DNA of 64,000 bases, taken from assembly GCF_009796785.1 (NCBI RefSeq), contig NZ_CP047026.1, forward strand, positions 2,328,501-2,392,500. Reading direction: 5' to 3'. Numbering within the stretch: the first letter of the stretch is position 1; each line of letters starts with the position of its first letter. This DNA comes from Polaribacter sp. L3A8 (lineage in GTDB: Bacteria; Bacteroidota; Bacteroidia; Flavobacteriales; Flavobacteriaceae). Shown here piece after piece: positions 46,128-55,161 of the stretch. The notes below the pieces were generated by a model. That model was not told the origin of the DNA, did no database searches, and saw nothing but the letters and a program-made list of their open reading frames with translations. The translations under genes and the position numbers were made by a program.

Positions 46128-48092
46128 ATGAACAAATTTCGATTATTCTTATCAATACTTGGTTTTCTTGTGGTTAGTTCTTTATTTTCACAAAGAACTT
46201 TTAACCCTATTCAAGAAAATAATGATTTTAATTCTATTGAAAATGACTCCGTAAGAAATACGGGAGAAATTACAGTAAAGTTATCTGGTAAAACAAAGTA
46301 TACAGACTATAAAATATTTTCTCATAAAAGAGATACCACTTATATAGACACCACATTAACCATACAAAAGGATTATAAATTTAATTATTTAAGAACGGAT
46401 AATTTTGAGTTATTAGCCTTTCATAATCAAGGGCAAACCTTTACCAATTTAGGGTATAATTTTAGCAATTTAAATTTTTTACCAGATATTGGTTTTACTG
46501 CAAAACAGTTTAGTTATTTAGATATTGATGAAATAAAATACTACGAAGTACCTACACCAACTACCGAAATTACCTACAGAACAGGATTGCAACAAGGGCA
46601 GGTTTTAGATGCCATTTTTACTGTAAACTTTTCGCCAAGATTAAATGTATCTCTTTCTTACAAAGGAATTCGTTCTTTGGGTGCTTACAGAAGATCTTTA
46701 GCAAGTCACGGTAACTTTAGAGGGGCTTTTCATTACAGAACCAAAGAAAACCAATACGAAATTCGTGGACATATAACTTCACAAGATTTCTTTAATGAAG
46801 AAAGTGGCGGATTACCACAGGCTGAAATTGATAAATTTGAAAGCAACGACCCTGACTATACTACTAGGTCTTATTTAGATGTAAATTTAGACGATGCTGA
46901 AAATGATTTTGAAGGTAGAAGAGTATATTTTGATCATAGTTATAAACTGTTGTCTAGCAAAGACACCATCAATAAAAAAGATTTTAGCAACCTAAAGGTT
47001 GGACATGTTTTTACTACAGAAACAAAAGAGTATCGTTTTACACAACCTACAAGTACTACAACTATTTTTGGTGATGAAAACTCTGCTGGTGCTAATAACA
47101 ACCTAGCAAAAAACACCATTACAAATAACGAACTAAACTTAGAATTTAACTCTAAATACGTACTTGGTAAATTTAAAGCCAAAATAAATATTACCAATTA
47201 TTCTTACGGATATGATACTATTTTAAACACAAATAGTAATATTTCCAAAGTTAAATTAGAGGGAAGTGCCATTTCTGTAGGTGCAGATTGGAAGGCAAAA
47301 ATTAAAAACTTTCATTTAAATGCTACCGGAAATTTATCTCCTGGAAGCGGCAGATTGTCTGGCACCTTTTTACAAGGAGAGGCATTGTATAAAAAAGACA
47401 GTCTTTTTGCAGTAAAAGGAAGTTTATTAATTAGTTCTAAATCGCCCAACTTTAATACGCTATTACACCAAAGTAAATATGACGATTACAACTGGCAAAA
47501 TGATAATCTTACGTCTGTTAATACAAGAGACCTAGGCTTCTCTTTTAGTTCTAAATGGCTAAATGCAGGTCTTAATTTTACTAATATTGACAACTACACT
47601 TATTTTGGTGAAGACAACAAACCGCATCAATTCGATAGCCAAATTACTTATTTAAAAGTAAAAGCGAACAAAGAAATTAAGTATTGGAAACTGGCTTTAG
47701 ATAATACTGTAATGTACCAAAACGTTAGTAGTGGTAGCTCTGTTTTTAGAGTACCAGAATTGGTTACAAGAAACACATTATACTACCAAGACTACTGGTT
47801 TAAAGGAAAACCAATGTTGGTTAACATTGGGGCTACTTTTAATTATTTTACAAAGTATAAAATGAATGCCTACAACCCATTGTTAGCGGAGTTTACATTA
47901 CAGGATACGCAAGAAATAGGTTTTCCTTCTGTAGATGTTTTCTTTAACGCACAAGTGCGAAGAACGCGCTTGTATTTTAAAATTGATAACGTAACTTCTG
48001 GCTTTACATCAAAGAACTACTACTCAGCACCTAATTATCCGTATAGAGATTTTACTGTTCGTTTTGGATTGGTTTGGAACTGGTTTATTTAA
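46128..48092 (+). CDS. Putative outer-membrane porin (Bacteroidota porin_10 type)
   Basis: The start at ATG 46128 gives a signal peptide (FRLFLSILGFLVVSSLFSQ). The in-frame ATG at 46065 would add 21 residues and lies upstream of the -7 box. The mature protein of about 635 aa has alternating-strand segments (LNVSLSYKGIRSLGAYRRSL, RGAFHYRTKENQYEIRGHITS, SVDVFFNAQVRRTRLYFKIDNVTSGF) and ends in FTVRFGLVWNWFI with a terminal aromatic, as outer-membrane beta-barrels do. It matches the Bacteroidota putative porin family. Substrate unknown. Confidence 0.88.
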   Translation: MNKFRLFLSILGFLVVSSLFSQRTFNPIQENNDFNSIENDSVRNTGEITVKLSGKTKYTDYKIFSHKRDTTYIDTTLTIQKDYKFNYLRTDNFELLAFHNQGQTFTNLGYNFSNLNFLPDIGFTAKQFSYLDIDEIKYYEVPTPTTEITYRTGLQQGQVLDAIFTVNFSPRLNVSLSYKGIRSLGAYRRSLASHGNFRGAFHYRTKENQYEIRGHITSQDFFNEESGGLPQAEIDKFESNDPDYTTRSYLDVNLDDAENDFEGRRVYFDHSYKLLSSKDTINKKDFSNLKVGHVFTTETKEYRFTQPTSTTTIFGDENSAGANNNLAKNTITNNELNLEFNSKYVLGKFKAKINITNYSYGYDTILNTNSNISKVKLEGSAISVGADWKAKIKNFHLNATGNLSPGSGRLSGTFLQGEALYKKDSLFAVKGSLLISSKSPNFNTLLHQSKYDDYNWQNDNLTSVNTRDLGFSFSSKWLNAGLNFTNIDNYTYFGEDNKPHQFDSQITYLKVKANKEIKYWKLALDNTVMYQNVSSGSSVFRVPELVTRNTLYYQDYWFKGKPMLVNIGATFNYFTKYKMNAYNPLLAEFTLQDTQEIGFPSVDVFFNAQVRRTRLYFKIDNVTSGFTSKNYYSAPNYPYRDFTVRFGLVWNWFI

Positions 48093-48095
48093 ACT

Positions 48096-48365
48096 ATGAT
48101 TTTTATTCTTATACTAACAATACTAATAACCAGTGCTTTTAGTTTACTGCTACTATATAAATGGAAAAATATAGCAACGTTTATATTATTAAACATAGCT
48201 CTAATTATCATATATTTATCTATACTTTTTTTTAGTGAAGACGACACATATAGCTTCAGTTTTTTCTTTAGAATTTTAACCTACATAACTTTTCATTCAT
48301 TAATAATATTTATATTTTCTATCTTTAAATTTTTTACTTTAAGAAAAAATGAGAAATCAACTTAA
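48096..48365 (+). CDS. Small hydrophobic protein
   Basis: An 89-aa protein with three predicted helices, and no recognised family. It starts 3 bases after the porin stop and overlaps the next gene by 17 bases, so it is probably translated as part of the same operon. Composition is mostly Ile, Leu, Phe and Ser. Confidence 0.55.
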   Translation: MIFILILTILITSAFSLLLLYKWKNIATFILLNIALIIIYLSILFFSEDDTYSFSFFFRILTYITFHSLIIFIFSIFKFFTLRKNEKST

Positions 48366-48603
48366 AAAGAATTGGAAATTATTTTTGATGGCAAGTTTAA
48401 CTTTAGGGTTAGCTCCTTTTAATCCGCCACATATTTTAGGTAAAATTCAATGGATTTTGGGTGGAGGTGCTTTTTCTGGAGAACTCGCAATGAAAGCCAA
48501 AGATTGGTTTGATGTTTTACTACACGGAAGTCCTTGGATACTTTTATTAATTTCTATTGTTTTAAATTTTTTTGCATTAAAGACAAAAAACGACCAGAAA
48601 TAG
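48349..48603 (+). CDS. Small conserved-type membrane protein
   Basis: An 84-aa protein: basic N-terminus, helix (LFLMASLTLGLAPF), then PPHILGKIQWILGGGAFSGELAMKAKDWFDVLLHGSPW, and a C-terminal helix (LLLISIVLNFFA). The middle looks conserved and is a family I have seen only as hypothetical. Its C-terminal 50 bases overlap the convergent GNAT gene. Confidence 0.7.
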   Translation: MRNQLKKNWKLFLMASLTLGLAPFNPPHILGKIQWILGGGAFSGELAMKAKDWFDVLLHGSPWILLLISIVLNFFALKTKNDQK

Positions 48604-49006
48604 CACTCCCTATTTGATCTTTTTCTATAAAACCCTGAGATGTATAAAAAGGAATTGCATTAGGATCTGCAACCAACTCTATTGTTTTTGCTTTAGAAAT
48701 TGTTGCTTTTTTTAAAGCATGAGTTAATAATTTTTTCCCGATACCTTTTCCTATAAATTTAGGTAAAACAAATAACATTTTTAATTTAACTAAATCTTCT
48801 TTCGGGTTATTTAAAACGTAAAAACCAACTACTACATCTGCAACCATAAATTTAAACACGTTGCAACTTTTTATGGTAGTAGATGTTACCGTTAAATCGT
48901 TTCTCCAACCTTCTATCAATTCTTTAGAATAACCCCAAAATGCTTTCGATTTTAACGCAACCTCAGTGAGTTGTTTTGCATCCGAAAGAACAGCAGAAAC
49001 AATCAT
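48554..49006 (-). CDS. GNAT-family N-acetyltransferase
   Basis: A 150-aa protein with the GNAT acetyl-CoA loop VLPKFIGKGIGKKLLTHALKKA and a following strand LVADPNAIPFYTSQGF. Substrate unknown. Starts 5 bases after the nhaC stop and overlaps the convergent small gene by 50 bases; probably translated with nhaC. Confidence 0.9.
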   Translation of the reverse strand: MIVSAVLSDAKQLTEVALKSKAFWGYSKELIEGWRNDLTVTSTTIKSCNVFKFMVADVVVGFYVLNNPKEDLVKLKMLFVLPKFIGKGIGKKLLTHALKKATISKAKTIELVADPNAIPFYTSQGFIEKDQIGSAISGRFLSLMQKNLKQ

Positions 49007-49010
49007 ACAT

Positions 49011-50480
49011 TTATTTTTTTACCAACTGTCTAATCTTAATATTTAATGCTGCAAATAATAGGGTTGTAAAAGGACTTAAATAATTAAAAACAGCATAAAT
49101 AGCATAATCTGCTACAGAAACTCCTAGTACGGTAGATTGATAAGCCCCACAAGTATTCCAAGGAATTAAAACCGAAGTTACAGTCCCAGAATCTTCTAAA
49201 GTTCTACTTAAATTTTCTGGAGCTAAACCTTTATCTTCATAGGCTTTTTTAAACATTTTACCTGGAATTACAATTGCCAAATATTGATCTGATGCAATTG
49301 CATTTAATCCTAAACAACTAATAACGGTACTCGCAAACAAACCAAAAACTGAACTTGCAACAGATAACAACCCTTTCGTAATTTTTGCTAATGCTCCAAT
49401 GGCATCCATAACTCCTCCAAAGACCATAGCGCAAACAATTAATAAAATAGTCCAGATCATTCCATTCATGCCACCTGAAGAAAATAATTCTGATAATTTA
49501 TCATTATCAGTTTCTATACTAACATCTGTTAAAATAGCATTTATAATAGATTGAAATTTAGAATCAGATAAACTGTCTAAAAGATCTCCTTGAAAAATAA
49601 ATGCAAAAACTGCGGCTAAAAGAATACCTGTACCCAAAGCTATTAATGGTTTTGTTTTTAACAAAATCATCGCTATAACAATACCAGGAACCAAAAATAA
49701 CCAAGAAGAAATATGAAATGTATGGTCTATAGTTGCTAATAAATTACTAATATCTGCAGTACCCGTTGTATCTATGGTTGCGCTTAAAATAGCAAATACA
49801 ATTAATGTAACGATAATAGTAGGCACTGTTGTATAAGACATGTATTTTATATGGGTAAACAAATCTGTACCTGCCATTGCTGGTGCTAAATTTGTTGTAT
49901 CAGAAAGAGGCGACATTTTATCTCCAAAATAAGCGCCAGAAATTACAGCTCCGGCAATCATCCCCGTAGGAATACCCAAAGCACTTCCAATACCCACTAG
50001 AGCTATACCAACGGTGGCAGAGGTGGTCCAAGAACTACCTGTTGCAATCGAAATTATGGCAGCAATAATTACAGATGCTGGTAAAAATATTTCTGGACTT
50101 AAAACTTGTAATCCATAATAAACCATTGCCGGAATAATACCACTCACTAACCAAGTACCTGCTAATGCACCTACTAAAAAAAGAATCATAATGGGTACAA
50201 AAACACTTTTCCAATTTTCCCAAACTTCAGAAATCATTGTAGTTATAGTAACTTTATTAAAAAAACCTACAGTTGCTGCAATTAGACCTCCAATTAATAG
50301 AATATATTGATTAGTAAATGCCCCAAACCATTCTTGACCATCCACAAAAAAGATATTATATGCCAACAATCCCATTAAAATTACAACCGGAATTAAAGAT
50401 TCAAAGAGGCTTAATTCTTTGTTTTCTATAATTTTTTGATCTTCAATATTAATTTCTGAAAGATTCTTGTCTTCTGGCAT
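49011..50480 (-). CDS. nhaC: Na+/H+ antiporter NhaC
   Basis: A 489-aa polytopic membrane protein with about eleven helices. Family motifs are IATGSSWTTSATVGIALVGIGSALG, GAVISGAYFGDKMSPLSDTTNLAPA, and LEDSGTVTSVLIPWNTCGAYQSTVLGV. It exchanges Na+ for H+, linking to the Na+ circuit set up by NQR. A promoter box was not found. Confidence 0.96.
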   Translation of the reverse strand: MPEDKNLSEINIEDQKIIENKELSLFESLIPVVILMGLLAYNIFFVDGQEWFGAFTNQYILLIGGLIAATVGFFNKVTITTMISEVWENWKSVFVPIMILFLVGALAGTWLVSGIIPAMVYYGLQVLSPEIFLPASVIIAAIISIATGSSWTTSATVGIALVGIGSALGIPTGMIAGAVISGAYFGDKMSPLSDTTNLAPAMAGTDLFTHIKYMSYTTVPTIIVTLIVFAILSATIDTTGTADISNLLATIDHTFHISSWLFLVPGIVIAMILLKTKPLIALGTGILLAAVFAFIFQGDLLDSLSDSKFQSIINAILTDVSIETDNDKLSELFSSGGMNGMIWTILLIVCAMVFGGVMDAIGALAKITKGLLSVASSVFGLFASTVISCLGLNAIASDQYLAIVIPGKMFKKAYEDKGLAPENLSRTLEDSGTVTSVLIPWNTCGAYQSTVLGVSVADYAIYAVFNYLSPFTTLLFAALNIKIRQLVKK

Positions 50481-50600
50481 ACTAATTATTTTATTTCTGT
50501 AATGTTACGATTTTACAAGAAGTTATGCAAATTGAATTGATTAAGACATCCCTAACGAAAAGGCATTAAGCGATTACGAATAATAAACTTATAAATTAAA

Positions 50601-50628
50601 ACAGCAAACAACTATTTTTGCTTGCTGT
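50601..50628 (-). terminator. Possible terminator of the methionine gamma-lyase-like gene
   Basis: ACAGCAA (50601-50607) pairs with TTGCTGT (50622-50628), extended inside by CAA/TTG with one mismatch. It lies 35 bases beyond the stop. The U run is weak. Confidence 0.55.
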
Positions 50629-50662
50629 AATTTTTATTTTATCTTAAAAATTAAAAATAGAA

Positions 50663-51862
50663 CTATAAAATTCCTACTTTAATCATACATAATTTCATTG
50701 CTTTATATGTTCTTGCAATATCATTATCTAAACCAATAGAAAACCGAATTAAGCCATCTGAAAGCCCCATTTCTACTTGCTCTTCCTTAGGTATTTCTGA
50801 TGAAGTAGAACTACTAGAAGCAGAAAACAAAGTCTTGTAAAAGCCCAAGCTCACCGCTAAATACCCCAAGTTTTCATGCTGCATTAACTCCATTAATTCA
50901 TTGGCTTTCTCTAAAGAACCAACATCTATCGTTAAGACCCCTCCAAAACCATATTCTACATTCATTATTTCTTTAAAAAGTACATGAGAAGGATGAGATG
51001 ACAAACCAGGATACACTGTTTTCAATCCATCTGCCTCAAATTTTTCTGCTAAAAAAGCGGCATTAAAACTGTGCTGTTTCATTCTAAGATGCAGCGTTCT
51101 CATATTTTTTAAGATCGATGAAGCTCTTAAACTATCCATTGTAGAACCTAATAACATACTAGCTCCGCTATTTACATTTCGTAAATCGTTGATAAATTCT
51201 TGTGTACCACAAACTACACCACCAACAGTATCCGAAGAACCATTAATAAATTTTGTTAAACTATGTATTACAACGTCTGCTCCTAATTTTGTTGGCGAAA
51301 TTGATAATGGAGAAAACGTATTATCTACCACTAATTTTAAACTGTATTTTTTTGCCAACGCAGCTAAACCTGCAATATCTGCTACTTCTAAAAGCGGATT
51401 ACTTACAGATTCGCAATACAAAACTTTTGTTTTGGCTGTAATAGAAGCTTCTACAACAGCCAAATTTGTAATGTCTACAAAAGTGGTTCTAATATTAAAT
51501 TTTGGGATGAAATTTTTTAAAAACGCATAGGTTCCTCCGTAAATGGTTCTGCTAGAAACAATATGTTCTCCTGCATTTACCAATTGCAATAAAACAGGGG
51601 TAATGGCACCCATACCAGATGCTGAAACATTTGCAACTTCTGTACCTTCCATAGCAGCCAAAGCTTCTCCTAAATATAGGTTTGAGGGGGATGAATGCCT
51701 TGAATATAAATAACAACCATCTGCATTTCCTTCAAAAGTATCAAACATGGTTTTTGCTGATATAAATGTATAGGTAGAGGAATCTGAAATGGATGGATTT
51801 ACGCCACCAAACTCTCCGAAATATTGTAAATCTTGAATTTTATCTGCAGGTTTAAATTTCAT
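50663..51862 (-). CDS. Trans-sulfuration-family PLP enzyme, methionine gamma-lyase-like
   Basis: A 399-aa PLP enzyme of the Cys/Met metabolism family. The PLP-Lys is in DVVIHSLTKFINGSSDTVGGVV, with YSRHSSPSN, SASGMGAITPVL and SSRTIYGGTYAF segments and DNTFSPLSISPTKLGAD. The pattern is nearer methionine gamma-lyase, which splits methionine into methanethiol, ammonia and 2-oxobutyrate, than cystathionine gamma-synthase, but sequence alone does not settle the substrate. It is divergent from an Lrp/AsnC regulator, a common arrangement for amino-acid catabolism. Confidence 0.85.
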   Translation of the reverse strand: MKFKPADKIQDLQYFGEFGGVNPSISDSSTYTFISAKTMFDTFEGNADGCYLYSRHSSPSNLYLGEALAAMEGTEVANVSASGMGAITPVLLQLVNAGEHIVSSRTIYGGTYAFLKNFIPKFNIRTTFVDITNLAVVEASITAKTKVLYCESVSNPLLEVADIAGLAALAKKYSLKLVVDNTFSPLSISPTKLGADVVIHSLTKFINGSSDTVGGVVCGTQEFINDLRNVNSGASMLLGSTMDSLRASSILKNMRTLHLRMKQHSFNAAFLAEKFEADGLKTVYPGLSSHPSHVLFKEIMNVEYGFGGVLTIDVGSLEKANELMELMQHENLGYLAVSLGFYKTLFSASSSSTSSEIPKEEQVEMGLSDGLIRFSIGLDNDIARTYKAMKLCMIKVGIL

Positions 51863-51925
51863 AATTATTTAATTTTATTGATTGCAAAAAAACAACTAAC
51901 AAGAAATAAAATCAACATAAATCAT

Positions 51926-51937
51926 AAACTATAGTTT
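51926..51937. promoter_or_regulatory. Candidate Lrp-type operator between the lyase and lrp genes
   Basis: AAACTATAGTTT is a perfect 12-nt palindrome in the 157-base divergent spacer, next to the -7 box at 51945. An autoregulatory or lyase-controlling Lrp site is inference. Confidence 0.45.
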
Positions 51938-51944
51938 TATTTTC

Positions 51945-51952
51945 TAAATTTG
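51945..51952 (+). promoter_or_regulatory. -7 box (TAAATTTG) of the lrp gene
   Basis: Matches TANNTTTG, 67 bases before the ATG. Confidence 0.55.
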
Positions 51953-52019
51953 AACAACAGGATAGATATAAAATCTAAAACAACTTCTGTTTAAATCACT
52001 TTTTAGAAAATTTAAAACC

Positions 52020-52478
52020 ATGGCATTAGATTCTACCGATAAAAAACTCATCAATCTATTACAAGAAGACAGTAAACAAACCACAAAACAGTTATCTCTT
52101 CAATTAAATTTATCTGTTACGGCTGTTTATGAACGTATCAAAAAATTAGAAAACCAAAATGTGATTGAAAAGTACGTGGCCATCATCAATAAAAATAAAA
52201 TTGATAAGTCTTTTTTAGTTTTGTGTCATCTAAAACTGATTCAACATTCTAAAGAATATGTAACTACTTTTGAGCGTGAAATTTTAAAATTAGAGGAAGT
52301 ATCAGAATGTTTTCATGTTAGTGGAGATTATGACTATATTCTAAAAATTTACGTAAAGGATATGGAAACTTATAGAAATTTTATGGTTACAAAATTAACT
52401 GCCATAAAGTATATTGGCAGTACACATAGTATCTTTGCTATTGAGCAAGTTAAAAACACAACCGCTATAAACTTATAA
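52020..52478 (+). CDS. Lrp/AsnC family transcriptional regulator
   Basis: A 152-aa protein: N-terminal winged HTH (STDKKLINLLQEDSKQTTKQLSLQLNLSVTAVYERIKKLE), linker, and C-terminal RAM/ACT-like effector domain (about 70-150: VSGDYDYILKIYVKDMETYRNFM). Its divergent partner is the methionine gamma-lyase-like gene. It likely senses an amino acid and acts on that promoter. Three bases separate its stop from the CPBP gene. Confidence 0.95.
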   Translation: MALDSTDKKLINLLQEDSKQTTKQLSLQLNLSVTAVYERIKKLENQNVIEKYVAIINKNKIDKSFLVLCHLKLIQHSKEYVTTFEREILKLEEVSECFHVSGDYDYILKIYVKDMETYRNFMVTKLTAIKYIGSTHSIFAIEQVKNTTAINL

Positions 52479-52481
52479 AAC

Positions 52482-53108
52482 ATGCAAACTACTCGTTGTA
52501 AATTTTTTGAACTTTTATTAATTTTTGTGCTAATTCCAATAAGTTTTGCTTTCAATTATTCTCCTATCTTAAAATTGATTATTGGGCTTGTAGGTTTTAC
52601 TTATATTACTTACGTACTTTTTAAGGTTGAAAAAATTAAATTTAGAATTGAGAAAAACATCAACTGGAAAAATTTTTGGACAACTACATTGATAAAATTT
52701 TTAATTATTGCCCTTATTACCACTTCTTTTGTTTGGTTTACTGATAAAGAAAACCTTTTTACCGTGATGTTAAACAAACCTGGTTTATGGATTTTAATCT
52801 TACTTTTTTACACTTTCTTTTCGGTGTATCCACAAGAGCTTTTGTATAGAACTTTCTTTTTTAAGCGATATAAAAATCTGTTTAAAAACGAAAGCTTATT
52901 TATACTTGTAAACGCCCTTTTATTTTCTGCTGCACATCTAATGTTTAGAAATACACTTGTATTATTTTTAACCTTTATTGGCGGAATTTTATTTGCAATA
53001 ACCTACAACAAAACAAAATCTACACTTTTAGTTTCTATAGAACATAGTATTTATGGTTGTTGGTTATTTACGGTTGGCATGGGCAATATGCTTGGTTTTC
53101 CATCTTAA
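52482..53108 (+). CDS. CPBP-family intramembrane protease homologue
   Basis: A 208-aa polytopic protein with the CPBP/Rce1 layout. Motif 1 is PQELLYRTFF (residues 117-126: Gln118-Glu119-Leu-Leu-Tyr-Arg123), where most members have Glu-Glu. Motif 2 FSAAH (148-152) and a third His in VSIEHSIYG are kept. It is probably co-transcribed with the Lrp gene. The missing first Glu may make it a poor protease or place it in a subgroup. Confidence 0.85.
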   Translation: MQTTRCKFFELLLIFVLIPISFAFNYSPILKLIIGLVGFTYITYVLFKVEKIKFRIEKNINWKNFWTTTLIKFLIIALITTSFVWFTDKENLFTVMLNKPGLWILILLFYTFFSVYPQELLYRTFFFKRYKNLFKNESLFILVNALLFSAAHLMFRNTLVLFLTFIGGILFAITYNKTKSTLLVSIEHSIYGCWLFTVGMGNMLGFPS

Positions 53109-53143
53109 TAATAGTAATACAATTATACCCTTTTTCATTCAAT

Positions 53144-55063
53144 TTATTTTAAGGTAAGAGCAATTCTCAAATTTTCATACTTAGCAATACTTCGCCTAAA
53201 ACTTCTGTAAGTTTTATAGTCTTCTTTAGCATAAACACCCTCTTTAATCATCATTGTTTTATAATACTTAAAAACAGTATCATCTACTTTTGTAAACGTA
53301 ACTTTATAGGTTCCGAATTTTGAAGAAATCACTTTTTCTGGTGGTAAAACACCCAAAACATAGCCTTCAGGAATTTTAATTTCATACTGATCAACATCCT
53401 TATATCCTCTAGAAATTTTTAATGGTAATTTTCTACTTCTGTATCTTTTAGGAATAAAACTGTTTCTATTAAAAACATTTACCCTAAACAAATATTCTTG
53501 TTCATTTACAGAAGCATAGTTTTTAATGGATACTTTTAAATCTTCTTTAAAAACTACATTCTCCTTATCATTTAATAAATCTAAAGCATCAATTTCTAGA
53601 TTGTTATTATAACTCCAAACGTTAGACTTGTATTTTTTTGTAAGTTCTTCTTTTGATAAATTTTCATAAAAAGATTTATCATCATATTGAATCCCTTTAG
53701 ACACTCTATTTAAACTCGCGGTTAAACTTCCGTTTTTTTCTAATTGAATTTTCCCTTTTAACTCTTGAAGATTGGTTTCGTTTTTATAAGCTGGTGTTCT
53801 TTTTATAACTCCGCCTTCTGGTGTCATTACCAACACATTTCTATCATCTGTAAAATCTCCTAAAAAACCAAAGGGAATTGTTTGGCTAGTACATTCTAAC
53901 CAAATATCATTACCTTTATTAGGTATATTTAGAATAACATGATTTCCTTGAGCTAAAGATGCAAAATTAGTATCAAAAGAAACTTTATCATCTCTATTTG
54001 CCTCTACATGAACGTAATTAGATTGAACGCCAACTACATCTAAAAGCGCTTTTGTATAATTAGTTAAACCTTTACAGTCTCCATAACTAACCCTGTCTAC
54101 TTCGTTTGCTGCTATAGGCTGAATACCTCCAATACCAACTTGTACACTTATATAACGCGTTTTACTTTGCATAAAAGCATACACAATTTTTGCTTTTTCA
54201 ATAGGATCTTCTACTCCTTCTACTAAACTTAAAACCTTTAATTTGGTTGCCTCACCTAAATCTGACTTTCCAAATAAAATACTATCATTCATCCAAACAC
54301 CTAATTCTTTCCAATTAGAATAACTTCCTGGTACATTATCTGTTTGAAAATTTTGAGGAACAACCATTAGTTTTGGCAGAATATCATTAGAAGAAACACT
54401 ATTTTCTTCATATTCAACCGCTGGTTGATTTTTTAAGATAACGTGTAATTCATAATCTGTATTGCTATTTTCTATAGTATACCCCTTAAAGTTCTTTTCT
54501 TTCTTATTAAACTTTATTTTTAATGGATTTTTAAGAACATAACTACTTTTTTCAATGGACACAAAATAGCCATTAATCGGATACCAATTTGGAAGATAAC
54601 CTGTTGATGATGTTTTATACTCAGATTCGAATACAATTGTATACGGATAAGAAACAGGTGTATATTCTAAATACTTTACTCTAGAGTCAGAATAAAGCGT
54701 TCCGCCATCTACAGCACTAACATCTATAAAATCTCTTTCTTTGTATTTCTTTATTTGATTACCAAAAGCATCGTAAATAACGGTTGAAAGTTCGGTAATC
54801 TTTGTATTATCATCATACCCTTCGTACGTAGTAGCATAGCGATTACCTAGTTTATTTAAAATAGTAATAACTTTTGTTTTGTGTACAATCATTTCATCAA
54901 CATCATCTAGCGTAATAACTACAGAATTATCTCTAATGACAGCGTTTGCATTTTCTTTTAAATCCGAAGGAATTAATAATGCAGCGTAATTTGTTTTTTG
55001 ACTAAAAGAGGATACTATTGAAAATAAGGATACTAATAAGGGGAGATAAATGATTCTTTTCAT
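53144..55063 (-). CDS. DUF3857 transglutaminase-like secreted protein
   Basis: An in-frame TTG at 55084 is part of the -7 box, so the start is ATG 55063, giving a 639-aa protein with signal peptide (IIYLPLLVSLFSIVSSFSQ). An N-terminal DUF3857 domain is followed by a transglutaminase-like domain with Cys in YGDCKGLTNY, His in GNHVIL and a third position near WLECTSQ. A C-terminal DUF3858-like part ends YENLRIALTLK. The family is Bacteroidota-rich and probably periplasmic; reaction unknown. Confidence 0.9.
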   Translation of the reverse strand: MKRIIYLPLLVSLFSIVSSFSQKTNYAALLIPSDLKENANAVIRDNSVVITLDDVDEMIVHKTKVITILNKLGNRYATTYEGYDDNTKITELSTVIYDAFGNQIKKYKERDFIDVSAVDGGTLYSDSRVKYLEYTPVSYPYTIVFESEYKTSSTGYLPNWYPINGYFVSIEKSSYVLKNPLKIKFNKKEKNFKGYTIENSNTDYELHVILKNQPAVEYEENSVSSNDILPKLMVVPQNFQTDNVPGSYSNWKELGVWMNDSILFGKSDLGEATKLKVLSLVEGVEDPIEKAKIVYAFMQSKTRYISVQVGIGGIQPIAANEVDRVSYGDCKGLTNYTKALLDVVGVQSNYVHVEANRDDKVSFDTNFASLAQGNHVILNIPNKGNDIWLECTSQTIPFGFLGDFTDDRNVLVMTPEGGVIKRTPAYKNETNLQELKGKIQLEKNGSLTASLNRVSKGIQYDDKSFYENLSKEELTKKYKSNVWSYNNNLEIDALDLLNDKENVVFKEDLKVSIKNYASVNEQEYLFRVNVFNRNSFIPKRYRSRKLPLKISRGYKDVDQYEIKIPEGYVLGVLPPEKVISSKFGTYKVTFTKVDDTVFKYYKTMMIKEGVYAKEDYKTYRSFRRSIAKYENLRIALTLK

Positions 55064-55081
55064 ACATTTTTTGATAGCAAT

Positions 55082-55089
55082 CAAAGTTA
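55082..55089 (-). promoter_or_regulatory. -7 box (TAACTTTG) of the DUF3857 gene
   Basis: Minus-strand TAACTTTG matches TANNTTTG; its final TTG equals the apparent TTG start at 55084. ATG 55063 lies 18 bases downstream. Confidence 0.75.
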
Positions 55090-55100
55090 AAAAAAAACCA

Positions 55101-55136
55101 CAAAAAAGAGGCTAAAAACAAAAGTTTTTAGCCTCT
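55101..55136 (-). terminator. Terminator of the YceI gene
   Basis: 13-bp arms AGAGGCTAAAAAC (55107-55119) and complement (55124-55136), with an A run on the plus strand giving U residues on the minus transcript. Lies 26 bases after the YceI stop. Confidence 0.9.
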
Positions 55137-55161
55137 AAAATTGAATTTGAATTAATCTAAT

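Noticed and set aside
51863..52019. SAM or other riboswitch upstream of the methionine gamma-lyase-like gene
   Set aside because: No conserved riboswitch core or extended stems; only a short palindrome.
52482..52555. Overlapping minus-strand frame at the start of the CPBP gene
   Set aside because: Shadow of two well-supported plus-strand genes.
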